Assembly (NCBI RefSeq): GCF_947488465.1
Contig: NZ_CANKZA010000005.1
Location: 206,979-270,978 of the forward strand
Direction of reading: 5' to 3'
DNA from: an uncultured Microbacterium sp.
Lineage (GTDB): Bacteria > Actinomycetota > Actinomycetes > Actinomycetales > Microbacteriaceae
Length of the DNA: 64,000 bases
In this document: one piece after another, positions 38,376 through 46,433 of the stretch
Numbering within the stretch: the first letter of the stretch is position 1
Layout: each line of letters begins with the position of its first letter
Translations under genes and position numbers: made by a program
The notes under the pieces: generated by a model
The model's input: only the letters and a program-made list of their open reading frames with translations
What the model was told of the DNA's origin: nothing
The model's database searches: none

Positions 38376-38705
38376 AAAAGGATGGGTCATCTCTCTGCCC
38401 GTTCTTTGACCTCGATTCGGCTATTCCGTTCGAGCTGGAGGCACTGTCCCGAGCGAAGGGTTACCGGGCCTATGACGGGGTGAAGCTCGCACTCTCCATC
38501 GATGGCGCAACCCCGATCGGCGAGCTTGTCCTTGAGGTTCTACGCACACTGGAGCGAGACGCTGCGCGCACCTACGGACGCGTCGATGACTTTGCCGCTG
38601 GATCGATGAACCTCCTACCGGCTCCCACAGGTTGCTGCGGTAGAGCTCTATCCGTACGCGGCCAGCACTCAGAAATTGCGCGTACTCGACCTACTGGGCG
38701 GTTGA
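38376..38705 (+). pseudogene. Possible frameshifted gene remnant of unknown family
   Basis: One frame reads coherently through FELEALSRAKGYRAYDGVKLAL and IGELVLEVLRTLERDAARTY up to about 38600. A second frame then continues as YRLPQVAAVELYPYAASTQ and ends at a TGA at 38703. The change of frame without overlap of good codon use suggests a broken gene. I cannot assign a family and the limits are approximate. Confidence 0.3.
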
Positions 38706-38928
38706 CTGCGGACCGCGACACGAAACCTGGAGAGTATTGACCTGCCATAGATGATGCGGCCGATCTTGCGGCTAGATTCGCCTACCTCGCGATTCCGGTA
38801 ACCCAAGCCCGTCTGCCGTAGAGAATTCCCCTCCCCGCGCGGGTCGACCGGGGAGTGAGTGCACCGTGCATGTGCATTTGATCACCCCGCGAGGGACGAC
38901 TCCACTAACCAATCGGTATACTTGTGTC

Positions 38929-39555
38929 ATGAATGTGAATGAGGCTTCGGAAGCGCTGGGCGTGTCGCCGCGACGCGTGCGCGCGATGATCAGCCAAGGC
39001 ACCATTCCTGCCCAAATGGTGAAAGGACGCTGGCAGCTCCAGGACTACAACCCGCGGACCCAGCGCAGTCGGCGGCCCCTCTCTCCGAGTTCCCGGACAG
39101 CTCTCGTCGACACGCTCCGCACCCGGTCTCTTGGCACGCTCACCGCTCAGACGCGGGCGCGTACCGCCGACCGCCTCCGCGCGTTGCGCGACACTTCCGA
39201 TCCAGCATCGCTCATCGCCAGCTGGTGGCCCGAGGGAGACGAAGGTGGCGACCCGTTCACCCGATCGTTGGTGCGGAACGCTCGGGCAGGCAACAACGCC
39301 TACCTCACAAAACTCGTCAAACCAAGAGCAAACGAGTACCTGCGGAGCCGCGAACGCCTCGCAGACATCCTGAAAACAGAGCGTGCCGTCCGCGGACTCA
39401 GCGTCCTCGAGCTCGCGGACGCATCCGGAGTGCAGTCGAAGATCATCAGCCATCTGGAAAAGGGGTTACGCGTCTCGTCACCTGCCGCAGCCCTCCGCGC
39501 TCTCGCCGTCGTAGGCGTCCAACCGACCGCCCTGCCGGACCTGGAAATGAAATGA
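38929..39555 (+). CDS. HipB-like antitoxin/repressor with two helix-turn-helix regions
   Basis: Encodes 208 residues. An N-terminal excisionase/MerR-type HTH (NVNEASEALGVSPRRVRAMISQ, residues 2-45) is followed by a helical middle and a C-terminal XRE-type HTH (SVLELADASGVQSKIISHLEKG, about 155-185). The stop overlaps hipA by 4 nt (ATGA). HipB proteins neutralise HipA and repress their own operon. A TATACT box lies 6 nt before the ATG, so the transcript is probably leaderless. Ordinary HipB has a single HTH, so this is an extended form. Confidence 0.8.
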   Translation: MNVNEASEALGVSPRRVRAMISQGTIPAQMVKGRWQLQDYNPRTQRSRRPLSPSSRTALVDTLRTRSLGTLTAQTRARTADRLRALRDTSDPASLIASWWPEGDEGGDPFTRSLVRNARAGNNAYLTKLVKPRANEYLRSRERLADILKTERAVRGLSVLELADASGVQSKIISHLEKGLRVSSPAAALRALAVVGVQPTALPDLEMK

Positions 39556-40925
39556 CCCGGGTCCTCGAGGTGTGGCTCGAAGGTACCCACGCCGGGCAGT
39601 TCGTGCATGCCAACGACGGCGCCGTGACGTTCACCTACGACCAGGATGCACCCGACACCCCGATCTCCTTGTCCCTCCCGCGTGACGGGTCAGGCACACG
39701 AGCAAGTGCCTCCAACTTCCTCGAGAACATCCTTCCCGACCACGACACAACACGCGCTCGCATGGCGGCCGCGTACGGCGCATCATCACCTGACACGTTC
39801 GACCTCCTGCACGCTGCGGGTGGCGACATTGCGGGTGGGCTCGTAATCCTGCCCGAAGGAGAAGCGCCCACACCCGCCGACCGTGCGGAGCTGAACCCGG
39901 TCCTCGTTGAGGAGACCGCTGGACGTATCAGCAGCATCAAACGGGACCCGGACTCCTTCTACCCTTCCGAGGTGCCGGCCCGGTTCTCCCTCGCCGGCAC
40001 GCAAGGCAAGTTCGCTCTCGCTGAAATCGATGGCTACTGGTACTGGTCGAACGCGACGCTACCGTCCACTCACATAATCAAGCCAGGAAACCCAAAGCTC
40101 CACGGCATCGAGAGAGCTGAGGTAGCGGCACTCGCACTGGCACCCCTAGCCGGTGTTCCCGCACCCGTAGCGACAGTCCTGAACGCCGAAGATCAGACGG
40201 CGTTCATGGTGGAGCGGTTCGACCGGGACCGGAGCCACGGGGACATCCCGAGAAGGCTGCACGCGGAGGATCTCGCCCAGTCCCTCGGTATCGGACCCAA
40301 GTCGAAGTACAACGTGTCAGTGAAGCAGGTCGCGGACATCATCGGGACCGTAGACGATGACGGCTCGATCCTGCGAAGTTTCCTCCGACAACTGACGTTC
40401 AACACTCTCATCGGCAACGCCGACGCGCACGCGAAGAACTACTCGCTCATGCTGGGATCACGCGGGGCACGCCTGGCGCCGCTTTACGACGCGGTTCCTG
40501 TCATGCTCTACCCGACATACGACCAGAAGCTCGCCATGCGCATCGCGGGGGCGCGTCACCCGCAAGCGGCGGGACCCGACCACTGGCGCAAACTCGCCCG
40601 CACCATTGGCGTCGATGAAGATGAGATGCAGTCGATCGTCATGAGCGTCGCATCCGGTATCCGCGAACACAACGAATCCGCCTGGACCACCCTGGCCGTA
40701 GATCAAGGGGTACTAGTGCGCAACGCGGTCGATCGAAACGTGGACGTCGCCCTCGGGGTGAAGAAGCCCTCCGAAACAGCGCGAACGGGGACCATCACGG
40801 TCCAGGACGGGGTCCACCGCCGGAAGACCACCGCGTCGTCCACGCCTGGTTCCTTCGCGCCGAAGCGCAACTCCGCCCCGGTGGGTGAGCTGAGTGCGCA
40901 GATTGAAACCGAGTCGGACGGCTAG
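39552..40925 (+). CDS. hipA: HipA-family serine/threonine kinase toxin
   Basis: Encodes 457 residues with the HipA layout: N-terminal subdomain (EVWLEGTHAGQFVHANDGAVTFTYD), P-loop-like SLAGTQGKFALA, THIIKPG with the ATP-binding lysine, and the kinase core RQLTFNTLIGNADAHAKNYSLML with catalytic Asp and Asn, then LAPLYDAVPVML with the metal-binding aspartate. HipA inactivates glutamyl-tRNA synthetase in E. coli and induces dormancy. It is coupled to the hipB-like gene. The C-terminal 60 residues are basic and disordered. All key residues seem intact. Confidence 0.9.
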   Translation: MTRVLEVWLEGTHAGQFVHANDGAVTFTYDQDAPDTPISLSLPRDGSGTRASASNFLENILPDHDTTRARMAAAYGASSPDTFDLLHAAGGDIAGGLVILPEGEAPTPADRAELNPVLVEETAGRISSIKRDPDSFYPSEVPARFSLAGTQGKFALAEIDGYWYWSNATLPSTHIIKPGNPKLHGIERAEVAALALAPLAGVPAPVATVLNAEDQTAFMVERFDRDRSHGDIPRRLHAEDLAQSLGIGPKSKYNVSVKQVADIIGTVDDDGSILRSFLRQLTFNTLIGNADAHAKNYSLMLGSRGARLAPLYDAVPVMLYPTYDQKLAMRIAGARHPQAAGPDHWRKLARTIGVDEDEMQSIVMSVASGIREHNESAWTTLAVDQGVLVRNAVDRNVDVALGVKKPSETARTGTITVQDGVHRRKTTASSTPGSFAPKRNSAPVGELSAQIETESDG

Positions 40926-41333
40926 CGCATCACCTGCTCGGAGCGCTCCGACTCCACGCTGAGGCAGAACTGCTCTGTCCAGATCCAACTACTGTGTCTC
41001 ACACAGGCGCCCCACGCGGCGTAGTAAGAGTGAGACACTCCGTCGCAACCGCATCTAGAGCACCCGCTCTCCCTAACCGAGGTGCTGGATCGTAGTAAAG
41101 GGTCCGGATTGCACGCAGGCGGTACGCGTGTGCGGATTAAGCAAGTCACGCATCAGCCCGCCGCATGTTGCGCGACGTGGCTACTCCGCACAAGTCGTCA
41201 GGTCATCGCAGTCCCCAGAACGTACCGGGTCGACGCTATCCGCGAGCGCGATTCTCCCCATGAGTGCATCAATCGCTGCCATGTGTCAGCTCGGGCCGCC
41301 TCAACATTCGGTCCGCATTGGCCTACATCGCAT
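40926..41333. other. Non-coding stretch after hipA
   Basis: No credible gene is seen. It contains a 9-bp inverted repeat (40994-41002 with 41030-41038) about 70 nt past the hipA stop that could terminate its transcript. Short frames here lack start signals and family features. Confidence 0.5.
40994..41038. terminator. Possible hairpin downstream of hipA
   Basis: Arms GTGTCTCAC and GTGAGACAC enclose a 27-nt loop. No T-run follows, so this may equally be a protein-binding site. Confidence 0.3.
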
Positions 41334-41990
41334 TTACTCGCCGCCCCGAAACCCGTGAGGTGTCTGCTTGCACTCGAGTAATAGGGCGTCCAGTTCGCCG
41401 CCGCCCACCGATGCCAGTTCCTGGTAGGGCGACCACGGAATGCCGTTCACATTCGTCGAATCCACAAAAGCACCCTTGCTCGGCATCTCGATGTCATAGC
41501 CGCGTTCGGCTAGGCATGGCACCAGCGTGTTGGCGTAATAGTCGTAGAGATAGGCGATCTCATCGTCCGTTGGCGGCAGAGTAAACGCGGGATCTGTGGG
41601 GTACTTCACGCGACAGGTATAGACGGCAATGTTCTGCTGTTCCGCCTGTGCCTCGGGCGTCGCACCGAACGAGATGCCGCCGTCTTCGCGGGCTGTCGCC
41701 GGGTAGCCGAGCTCCTGAATGCACTGTGCGACGACTTTTGCTGAGTCGGCCGCCGTAACGACACGCACCTGCTCAACTTGAGGTCGTTCCGCATCCGGAA
41801 ACATTCGCTGAACTTCGCCCCACGCTTGGTTCGCGGCCTCGTCGATCATCCGCTTCTCAGTGGCGGCGTCAACAGTTGGCGCGGGGGGCGCCGCGGCTGC
41901 GCCCCCCGCGCATCCGACGAGCAGCGACGCCCCCAGAATCAGAACCGCCGCCGCCAGGCTCCGGTGCTTGCCGATCACACACCACCGCAT
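41334..41990 (-). CDS. Lipoprotein, copy 1 of a paralogous pair
   Basis: Encodes 218 residues with a lipoprotein signal peptide and lipobox LLVGC (Cys27). The mature domain has AWGEVQRMFPDAERPQVEQV, then a QCIQELGYPA Cys motif, a second Cys in VYTCRVKYPTDP, IAYLYDYYANTLVPCLAERGY and PW.P near the end; the cysteines could form two disulphides. It is clearly paralogous to the lipoprotein at 42944-43579. Its start overlaps the upstream small secreted-protein gene by 16 nt. It has no named family that I recognise; immunity, sequestration or release factor for that peptide is inference. Confidence 0.8.
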   Translation of the reverse strand: MRWCVIGKHRSLAAAVLILGASLLVGCAGGAAAAPPAPTVDAATEKRMIDEAANQAWGEVQRMFPDAERPQVEQVRVVTAADSAKVVAQCIQELGYPATAREDGGISFGATPEAQAEQQNIAVYTCRVKYPTDPAFTLPPTDDEIAYLYDYYANTLVPCLAERGYDIEMPSKGAFVDSTNVNGIPWSPYQELASVGGGELDALLLECKQTPHGFRGGE

Positions 41991-42316
41991 CCGGTGTAGG
42001 CCCAGGAAAGGTGCGCTGGTGTCGCGGTTCCTCCGTCTTGGCCGGTGACGGTGGCCGCGCTCCAGGTGCGCGCCATCGATGATTGTCTGGTCGCACCGAA
42101 CACGCTGTTGTTCCAGGATGCCAACATCACGTTCTGCCGGTAGTGGGCCGTGTATCCAGTGGAGTTGCTGCGAATGAACGCGGTAGCGGTGGTACACGAC
42201 CCGCTACCCAGGTCGTGGTAGTACGACGCGCTGGCGGCGCCCGCGGGGGCGAGGACGAGTGCCAGGGCGGCGAACACTGCCAGTAGCGGAGGGGATGCAC
42301 GATTGCGCTGTTTCAT
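41975..42316 (-). CDS. Small secreted protein with two bracketing cysteines, copy 1
   Basis: Encodes 113 residues with a Sec signal peptide (MKQRNRASPP... ending AGAASA) and a mature chain of about 85 residues. Only two cysteines are present, one soon after the cleavage site (SGSC) and one in the C-terminal WAYTGCGGV, so one disulphide could link the ends. The composition (Ser, Thr, Trp, Tyr, His) and architecture match the small protein at 43638-43961. A GAAAGG site precedes the ATG. It resembles lactococcin 972-type secreted bacteriocins only loosely. It is followed by its lipoprotein partner. Confidence 0.75.
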   Translation of the reverse strand: MKQRNRASPPLLAVFAALALVLAPAGAASASYYHDLGSGSCTTATAFIRSNSTGYTAHYRQNVMLASWNNSVFGATRQSSMARTWSAATVTGQDGGTATPAHLSWAYTGCGGV

Positions 42317-42943
42317 GTGCGGATTCGCCTTTCAGTTGATGTAGGCCTTCATCGTTGAGGAAGCCGCCAGGATCGACGGCGCCGTTCGACTTCGGCGTTG
42401 TGATGTTGGGCACATAGAAGCAGTTCGGGAAGCGCGAGATCCACGATCCAACTTCGCCTCGCGAACGGCTGGCGGCCATTGGCGACGACAATCGAGATGG
42501 CTAGCTACGCGTGAACGCCCGCAATTACGCGCGTTCGGGTCTGAAACCCGTGCCGGGGTCATACGAGCGCCCAGCGGAGGAATCATCCGTACGGATGATT
42601 CCTCCGCTGGGGTGCATGCCGGCGCGCACGTTCTGCTCTTGGCCGTGATGCGTCTCAGAGTGAACGCTCGTCATCGGTGGGCCTCGAGAGGGCGGCGGTT
42701 GGCGGGCGGCGAGGAACACGCGTGAGTGCCCGCTGCCTAAGTAGAACTCATCCGTTCAGACGAATCCTGGCCCGCCCATCAAAGTGAGCAGTCGAAAGCG
42801 CAGTGGGTATGGAAACCAAGCTGTGACGGCTCGTGAGTGCGCTGATGGCAACAGAAAACGGGACGGCGGCATCGTCGGAGGCCGATCAAGCTTCATGCCT
42901 CGCGGCCGGTTGTGCGACAGGATGCGTCAGACGAGGGGGTCAT
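42317..42943. other. Divergent intergenic region with a long perfect palindrome
   Basis: This region separates the two divergent secreted-protein/lipoprotein pairs. It contains a 42-nt perfect palindrome at 42570-42611 and presumably both promoters. A minus-strand frame around 42350-42480 reads SWISRFPNCFYVPNITTP and may be a small remnant, but no start or family is clear. Confidence 0.5.
42570..42611. repeat. Perfect 42-nt palindrome between the divergent pairs
   Basis: Two 21-nt arms pair exactly around a central CCGTACGG. There is no T-run, and it lies 254 nt from one start and 333 nt from the other, so it could be an operator or a cruciform-forming terminator. Confidence 0.8.
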
Positions 42944-43579
42944 GTGAACAAGACCAAAGGATCAAAAGTTGCTGGATGCGCGACGTTCCTGCTTGTCGCT
43001 CTCCTGGGGCTCCCCGGGTGCGCACCAACTCTCGCCGCCGAAGGGTCTACTCCGGAGGCCGGTGAACTCGACGCATCCTCAGCCGCCGACGGCGCTTGGA
43101 GCGACGTTGTTTCCGTCTATCCCGATGCGCTGCGGCCCGATGTGGAGCCGGTGCGCACGGTAACCACCGATGAATGGGCGGACGTGATATCTCAGTGCCT
43201 TCGGGACGAAGGATTTCCAGCTGTCACGTCACCCGGGGACGGGTCAATCGAGTGGAGCGGAGTACCGCAAGCTCAGATGCAGAGCTTTCACGTTGCTCGC
43301 TACAGCTGCACCGTCATGTTTCCACGGGACCCCTCGCATCAGGGGCGATTGACACCAGCCCAACTGGACAAGCTCTACGACTATTACGTCGGCGAGCTCA
43401 CTGACTGTCTTCAGAACCTGAAGTACGAGGTCCCGCCCCGGCCGTCTCGTGAGGTGTTCAAAGAGACCTACTACACGGCGCCCTGGTTACCGTTCGCGGA
43501 GGCGTTCAGCGGCCCATTGAGCGAAGACCAGCGGTCTCAACTCAGCCGTGACTGCCCTCAAGCGCCGTCCGATCTGTAG
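42944..43579 (+). CDS. Lipoprotein, copy 2 of the paralogous pair
   Basis: Encodes 211 residues with a lipoprotein signal peptide and LPGC lipobox (Cys26). Its mature domain follows copy 1 segment by segment: AWSDVVSVYPDALRPDVEPVRTV, QCLRDEGFPAV, RYSCTVMFPRDP, LYDYYVGELTDCL, and PWLPF near the end, with the four cysteines kept. The start is GTG 42944 behind a GAGGGGG site; the upstream part of the frame has no such site. A secreted-protein gene follows after 58 nt. Function unknown, as for copy 1. Confidence 0.8.
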   Translation: MNKTKGSKVAGCATFLLVALLGLPGCAPTLAAEGSTPEAGELDASSAADGAWSDVVSVYPDALRPDVEPVRTVTTDEWADVISQCLRDEGFPAVTSPGDGSIEWSGVPQAQMQSFHVARYSCTVMFPRDPSHQGRLTPAQLDKLYDYYVGELTDCLQNLKYEVPPRPSREVFKETYYTAPWLPFAEAFSGPLSEDQRSQLSRDCPQAPSDL

Positions 43580-43637
43580 TAGATCATCGACCGGTCGAGT
43601 CATCCACCTAGTCCGACCACATGAAAGGAAAGATCAT

Positions 43638-43961
43638 ATGAAACGACGATCACGTGCATTGACGGGTGCGCTCGTTGCCGTTGGGCTGGTGCTGCTCACA
43701 GCATCGCCCACTTGGGCGGGAAGTAACACCTTGACTCCGCTCGGATGCAGCGGAAGTAGCAAGCTGTACTCGGGCTCTACAACGATGGGGGATACCTCCC
43801 ATAACATCTGGACGAGCATCAATAACAACCAAGGCAAGTGGTGGCCGGGTGACGGTGTGTGGAGGTCGAGGCAGTTCTACTCCACCAAGTCGTCTGCGAG
43901 CGCCGTGAACTTCACATGGGGATCGCATCAACTCACCTACTCAGGTTGTTACACGCCCTGA
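43638..43961 (+). CDS. Small secreted protein with two bracketing cysteines, copy 2
   Basis: Encodes 107 residues: a Sec signal peptide (MKRRSRALTG... ending PTWAG) and a mature chain of about 80 residues. One cysteine follows the cleavage site (PLGCSGS) and the other is in the terminal LTYSGCYTP, mirroring copy 1; DTSH and a central GVW also parallel YTAH and RTW there. An AAAGGA site precedes the ATG. The Asn/Trp-rich middle (NNNQGKWW) recalls the lactococcin 972 family by eye only. It is probably the effector or ligand of the locus, with the lipoprotein as its partner. Confidence 0.75.
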   Translation: MKRRSRALTGALVAVGLVLLTASPTWAGSNTLTPLGCSGSSKLYSGSTTMGDTSHNIWTSINNNQGKWWPGDGVWRSRQFYSTKSSASAVNFTWGSHQLTYSGCYTP

Positions 43962-44709
43962 ACAGCGCCGAGTCGATACAACGAGCATGTAGGTAGCGAC
44001 ACCTTGTAGTGCGCGGGGCATGAGTGGTGACTGCGGAGCCCTTGCGATCCCGTCGGTGGCGGACTGTGCAGGCGCTCTCGGCCATCGGCGGCACCCTCGA
44101 TCCTGATGAGCCCTGCCCGCACGAACTCGAAGTTGCGGTTTGGTGGAGAATCGCATTCAGGCATCTTGGTCCGGACTGGACTTGACCACGGTGCGCTTCC
44201 TCCTGACACGTGAGATGTCCCAGTGAACAGAGTGGCCGAGTGTAACCAACTTCGGCTTGGCGGTATCGAGGCGGATTATCGGGTCGACGCCACGATTGCG
44301 CCCTTTGCCACCTTCGCAAACGCGCACCCGACGAGGGCACTCGACACCCGCTTCTTATAGGGAACCGTATTCGACACCAGATGGCGCTTGATCGGACCGC
44401 GGTGACGACCCTCGTCTGCGTCATTCCCACCGGCGCCCATGTGATCGCCGTCGAGGGTGCGGCCGTTTCTGCGCTGACGGAGGGATACAGACAGTGCGAC
44501 CTGAACGATGGCGGGGGAACAGGCGCAGCGGTCACGTAGTCTCGTGCGCGGCCGCGCAGCAGCGGTTCCATAGCATCACTGCAAACCAACGTTGGCGAAG
44601 GCGGAGCTAGGTTCTAGTTGCACAAAATTCCGAGCGCGCTCGTCCCGCCCGGAGCGACGGTATGACGGATAGGTATGCCCCGGAGCCCTCGCAGGTTCCC
44701 TCGAGGCAT
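43962..44709. other. Intergenic stretch without a supportable gene
   Basis: I see no intact gene here. A plus-strand frame at 44027-44185 (VTAEPLRSRRWRTVQALSAIGG...) has acceptable codon use for 52 residues but no family or ribosome-binding site. The long minus-strand frame has poor composition and is dismissed. It separates the secreted-protein gene from the convergent ABC permease gene. Confidence 0.5.
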
Positions 44710-45795
44710 TCAGGGCACACGTAGCTCGCGTATAGGCTCCCTGCGGCTAGCGATCATAGCGGGCGGAACGGCAGCGGCGACCGCGGCGGCCAGACCCAGA
44801 GTCCCAAGGGCCAGCACGAACGTCGGGCCGGGGATTGGGTCACGGACGGTCACCGCGATGCCAACTGATAGCAGGACACCGGTGATCACACCCGCCGTCG
44901 CCAGCAGTGCCGTCTGGGCGATCAGGAGTCGAACAATAAAGCCCCGCGTAGCACCAAGAGCTCGCCGTCGCCCGAAGTCCTTCCGCCGCATCATCACGAG
45001 ACCGAACAGGATCGTGGCGACCAGGCCCGATGCCACTCCGAGGACACCAAGGACAAGGCTTCGAGAGGAGTTGGCGAGTTGAGACTTGATTATTGACCGC
45101 AACGCCGCCAGGCTCTCACTGGTTTGAACGGTCACCCTACTGGGGTCGTCCGCGCCAACTACCGACAGCACAGCGTCGGCGACGGGCGCGACTAGCTCTG
45201 GGGACTCCGCGATCACGAACACTAGGTTGACTGGCGTTGAAGCAGGCGTTTCGCCAGGAACAAGCACGATGGGCTCGAACTCGTCCAGGAAATCGGGAGC
45301 GTCCAGTCGTGCGTAGACGGTGGCAGTGAGACCGTCTGTAAGTGTGATTGCACCAGCAACATCAGGAAGCCCTAGCAGGTCGAGAGCGGCCTGCGACGCA
45401 AACGCACTGGCCCCCACTGTCCCCTCGGTGAGGATCCCCAAGGCTTCAAGCCGATCGCTGTAAACGTAGCGAACGGCGACCGGGGGGCCGCCAGGAATAC
45501 GTGCGTTCCGACCATCGACGGCCGACGAGAACGCGCCAGCCCACTCGATTCCCTCTATGGCTCTGATCCTCTCGAGGATCTCGCCAGTGACACCCGCAGC
45601 ATCCTCCGCGCGGATTTGGATGGTGCGAGTGCCGACGCTGTCGATAGACGATAGTACTTCTTGCTCTGCAGCGACGGTCCTACCCGTAGTCATCATGACC
45701 GTCACCACCATGCCGGCAATAACGAGCATTGTCAGCGTGGAGCCAACCGGCTGCGCCCTGGCGGACGCCCACGCTTCCAGTGCGAGACGCCTCAT
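44710..45795 (-). CDS. FtsX/MacB-like ABC permease
   Basis: Encodes 361 residues with one N-terminal membrane helix (about 17-37), a large extracytoplasmic domain (about 40-250), and three C-terminal helices (about 258-360). Between helices 2 and 3 lies the RRKDFGRRRALGATRGFIVRLL coupling segment typical of FtsX-type permeases, and the MIASRREPIRELR tail fits. Such permeases act mechanically on envelope substrates, often for efflux of peptides or bacteriocin resistance. The ATG at 45795 overlaps the ATPase stop (ATGA). Confidence 0.87.
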   Translation of the reverse strand: MRRLALEAWASARAQPVGSTLTMLVIAGMVVTVMMTTGRTVAAEQEVLSSIDSVGTRTIQIRAEDAAGVTGEILERIRAIEGIEWAGAFSSAVDGRNARIPGGPPVAVRYVYSDRLEALGILTEGTVGASAFASQAALDLLGLPDVAGAITLTDGLTATVYARLDAPDFLDEFEPIVLVPGETPASTPVNLVFVIAESPELVAPVADAVLSVVGADDPSRVTVQTSESLAALRSIIKSQLANSSRSLVLGVLGVASGLVATILFGLVMMRRKDFGRRRALGATRGFIVRLLIAQTALLATAGVITGVLLSVGIAVTVRDPIPGPTFVLALGTLGLAAAVAAAVPPAMIASRREPIRELRVP

Positions 45796-46433
45796 AGCCG
45801 CACTTCTGCATCGCAGACGGCGGCAACGTCCGGCGAATGGGTCACCACGATCACGGCGGACCCATTGTGAGCGTGCTCTCGTAAGGCATCAATAACCACT
45901 TGCGCAGTAGCGGGATCGAGATTGCCGGTCGGCTCGTCGGCGAGCAGAATCTTTGGGCTGCCTAGCAGCGCGCGGCACAGAGCGATTCGCTGCGCCTGCC
46001 CTCCTGAGACCTGTCCCGGCTTCCTGTGCGCTGGCACATCGACCTTGAACCTCGCCAGCAGATCTCGGGCGGCGGGTTCCAGTTCCTTGCGGCTTTGCGC
46101 GCGGTATAGCGCTGGTTCGGTCACGTTGTCGAGTACGGTCCGAGATGAGTCCAGCGCTGCGTCCTGAAAGACGAATCCGAACTTCCGCGCTCTCAGGTCC
46201 GCGCGCTCCTTGTCCTGCGCCCGACTCGCGTTCTTGCTCTCGACAACGACTTCGCCAGAGCGGGGCGCCAGCATTAGGCCTAGCAAGTACAGCATCGTCG
46301 ACTTGCCTCGACCGGATGGTCCTGTAATTGCGGTCGTCGTTCCAGCATGGAACTTGGCGCTGAATCCGTCGACGATTGTCTGACCGCCGGAGTAGCCGAA
46401 CGAAACATCACACGCTTCGAGTATGACGGTCAT
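45792..46433 (-). CDS. MacB/LolD-type ABC transporter ATPase
   Basis: Encodes 213 residues. Walker A GPSGRGKS is near residues 39-46, then Q-loop VFQDAALDSSRTVLDNV, signature VSGGQAQRIALCRALL, Walker B ILLADEPTGNLD, and VVTHSPDVAA. DEPTGNLD is diagnostic for the MacB/LolD/FtsE group that pairs with FtsX-like permeases. It overlaps both neighbours by 4 nt, forming an adaptor-ATPase-permease operon. Confidence 0.92.
   Translation of the reverse strand: MTVILEACDVSFGYSGGQTIVDGFSAKFHAGTTTAITGPSGRGKSTMLYLLGLMLAPRSGEVVVESKNASRAQDKERADLRARKFGFVFQDAALDSSRTVLDNVTEPALYRAQSRKELEPAARDLLARFKVDVPAHRKPGQVSGGQAQRIALCRALLGSPKILLADEPTGNLDPATAQVVIDALREHAHNGSAVIVVTHSPDVAAVCDAEVRL

Larger units (their letters stand above)
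38155..38928. other. Intergenic stretch with a hairpin and one decayed frame
   Basis: Between the small membrane protein and hipB I see only a long imperfect hairpin at 38219-38269 and fragments of a decayed reading frame at about 38376-38705. The ORF covering much of this stretch has no recognisable start, ribosome-binding site or family. Confidence 0.5.

Noticed and set aside
41975..42316. Small two-cysteine protein as a lanthipeptide precursor
   Set aside because: It has a Sec signal peptide, only two cysteines far apart, and no modifying-enzyme gene next to it; the same holds for the copy at 43638-43961.
43933..44589. 218-codon minus-strand frame
   Set aside because: No ribosome-binding site, no family, and composition typical of non-coding high-GC sequence.
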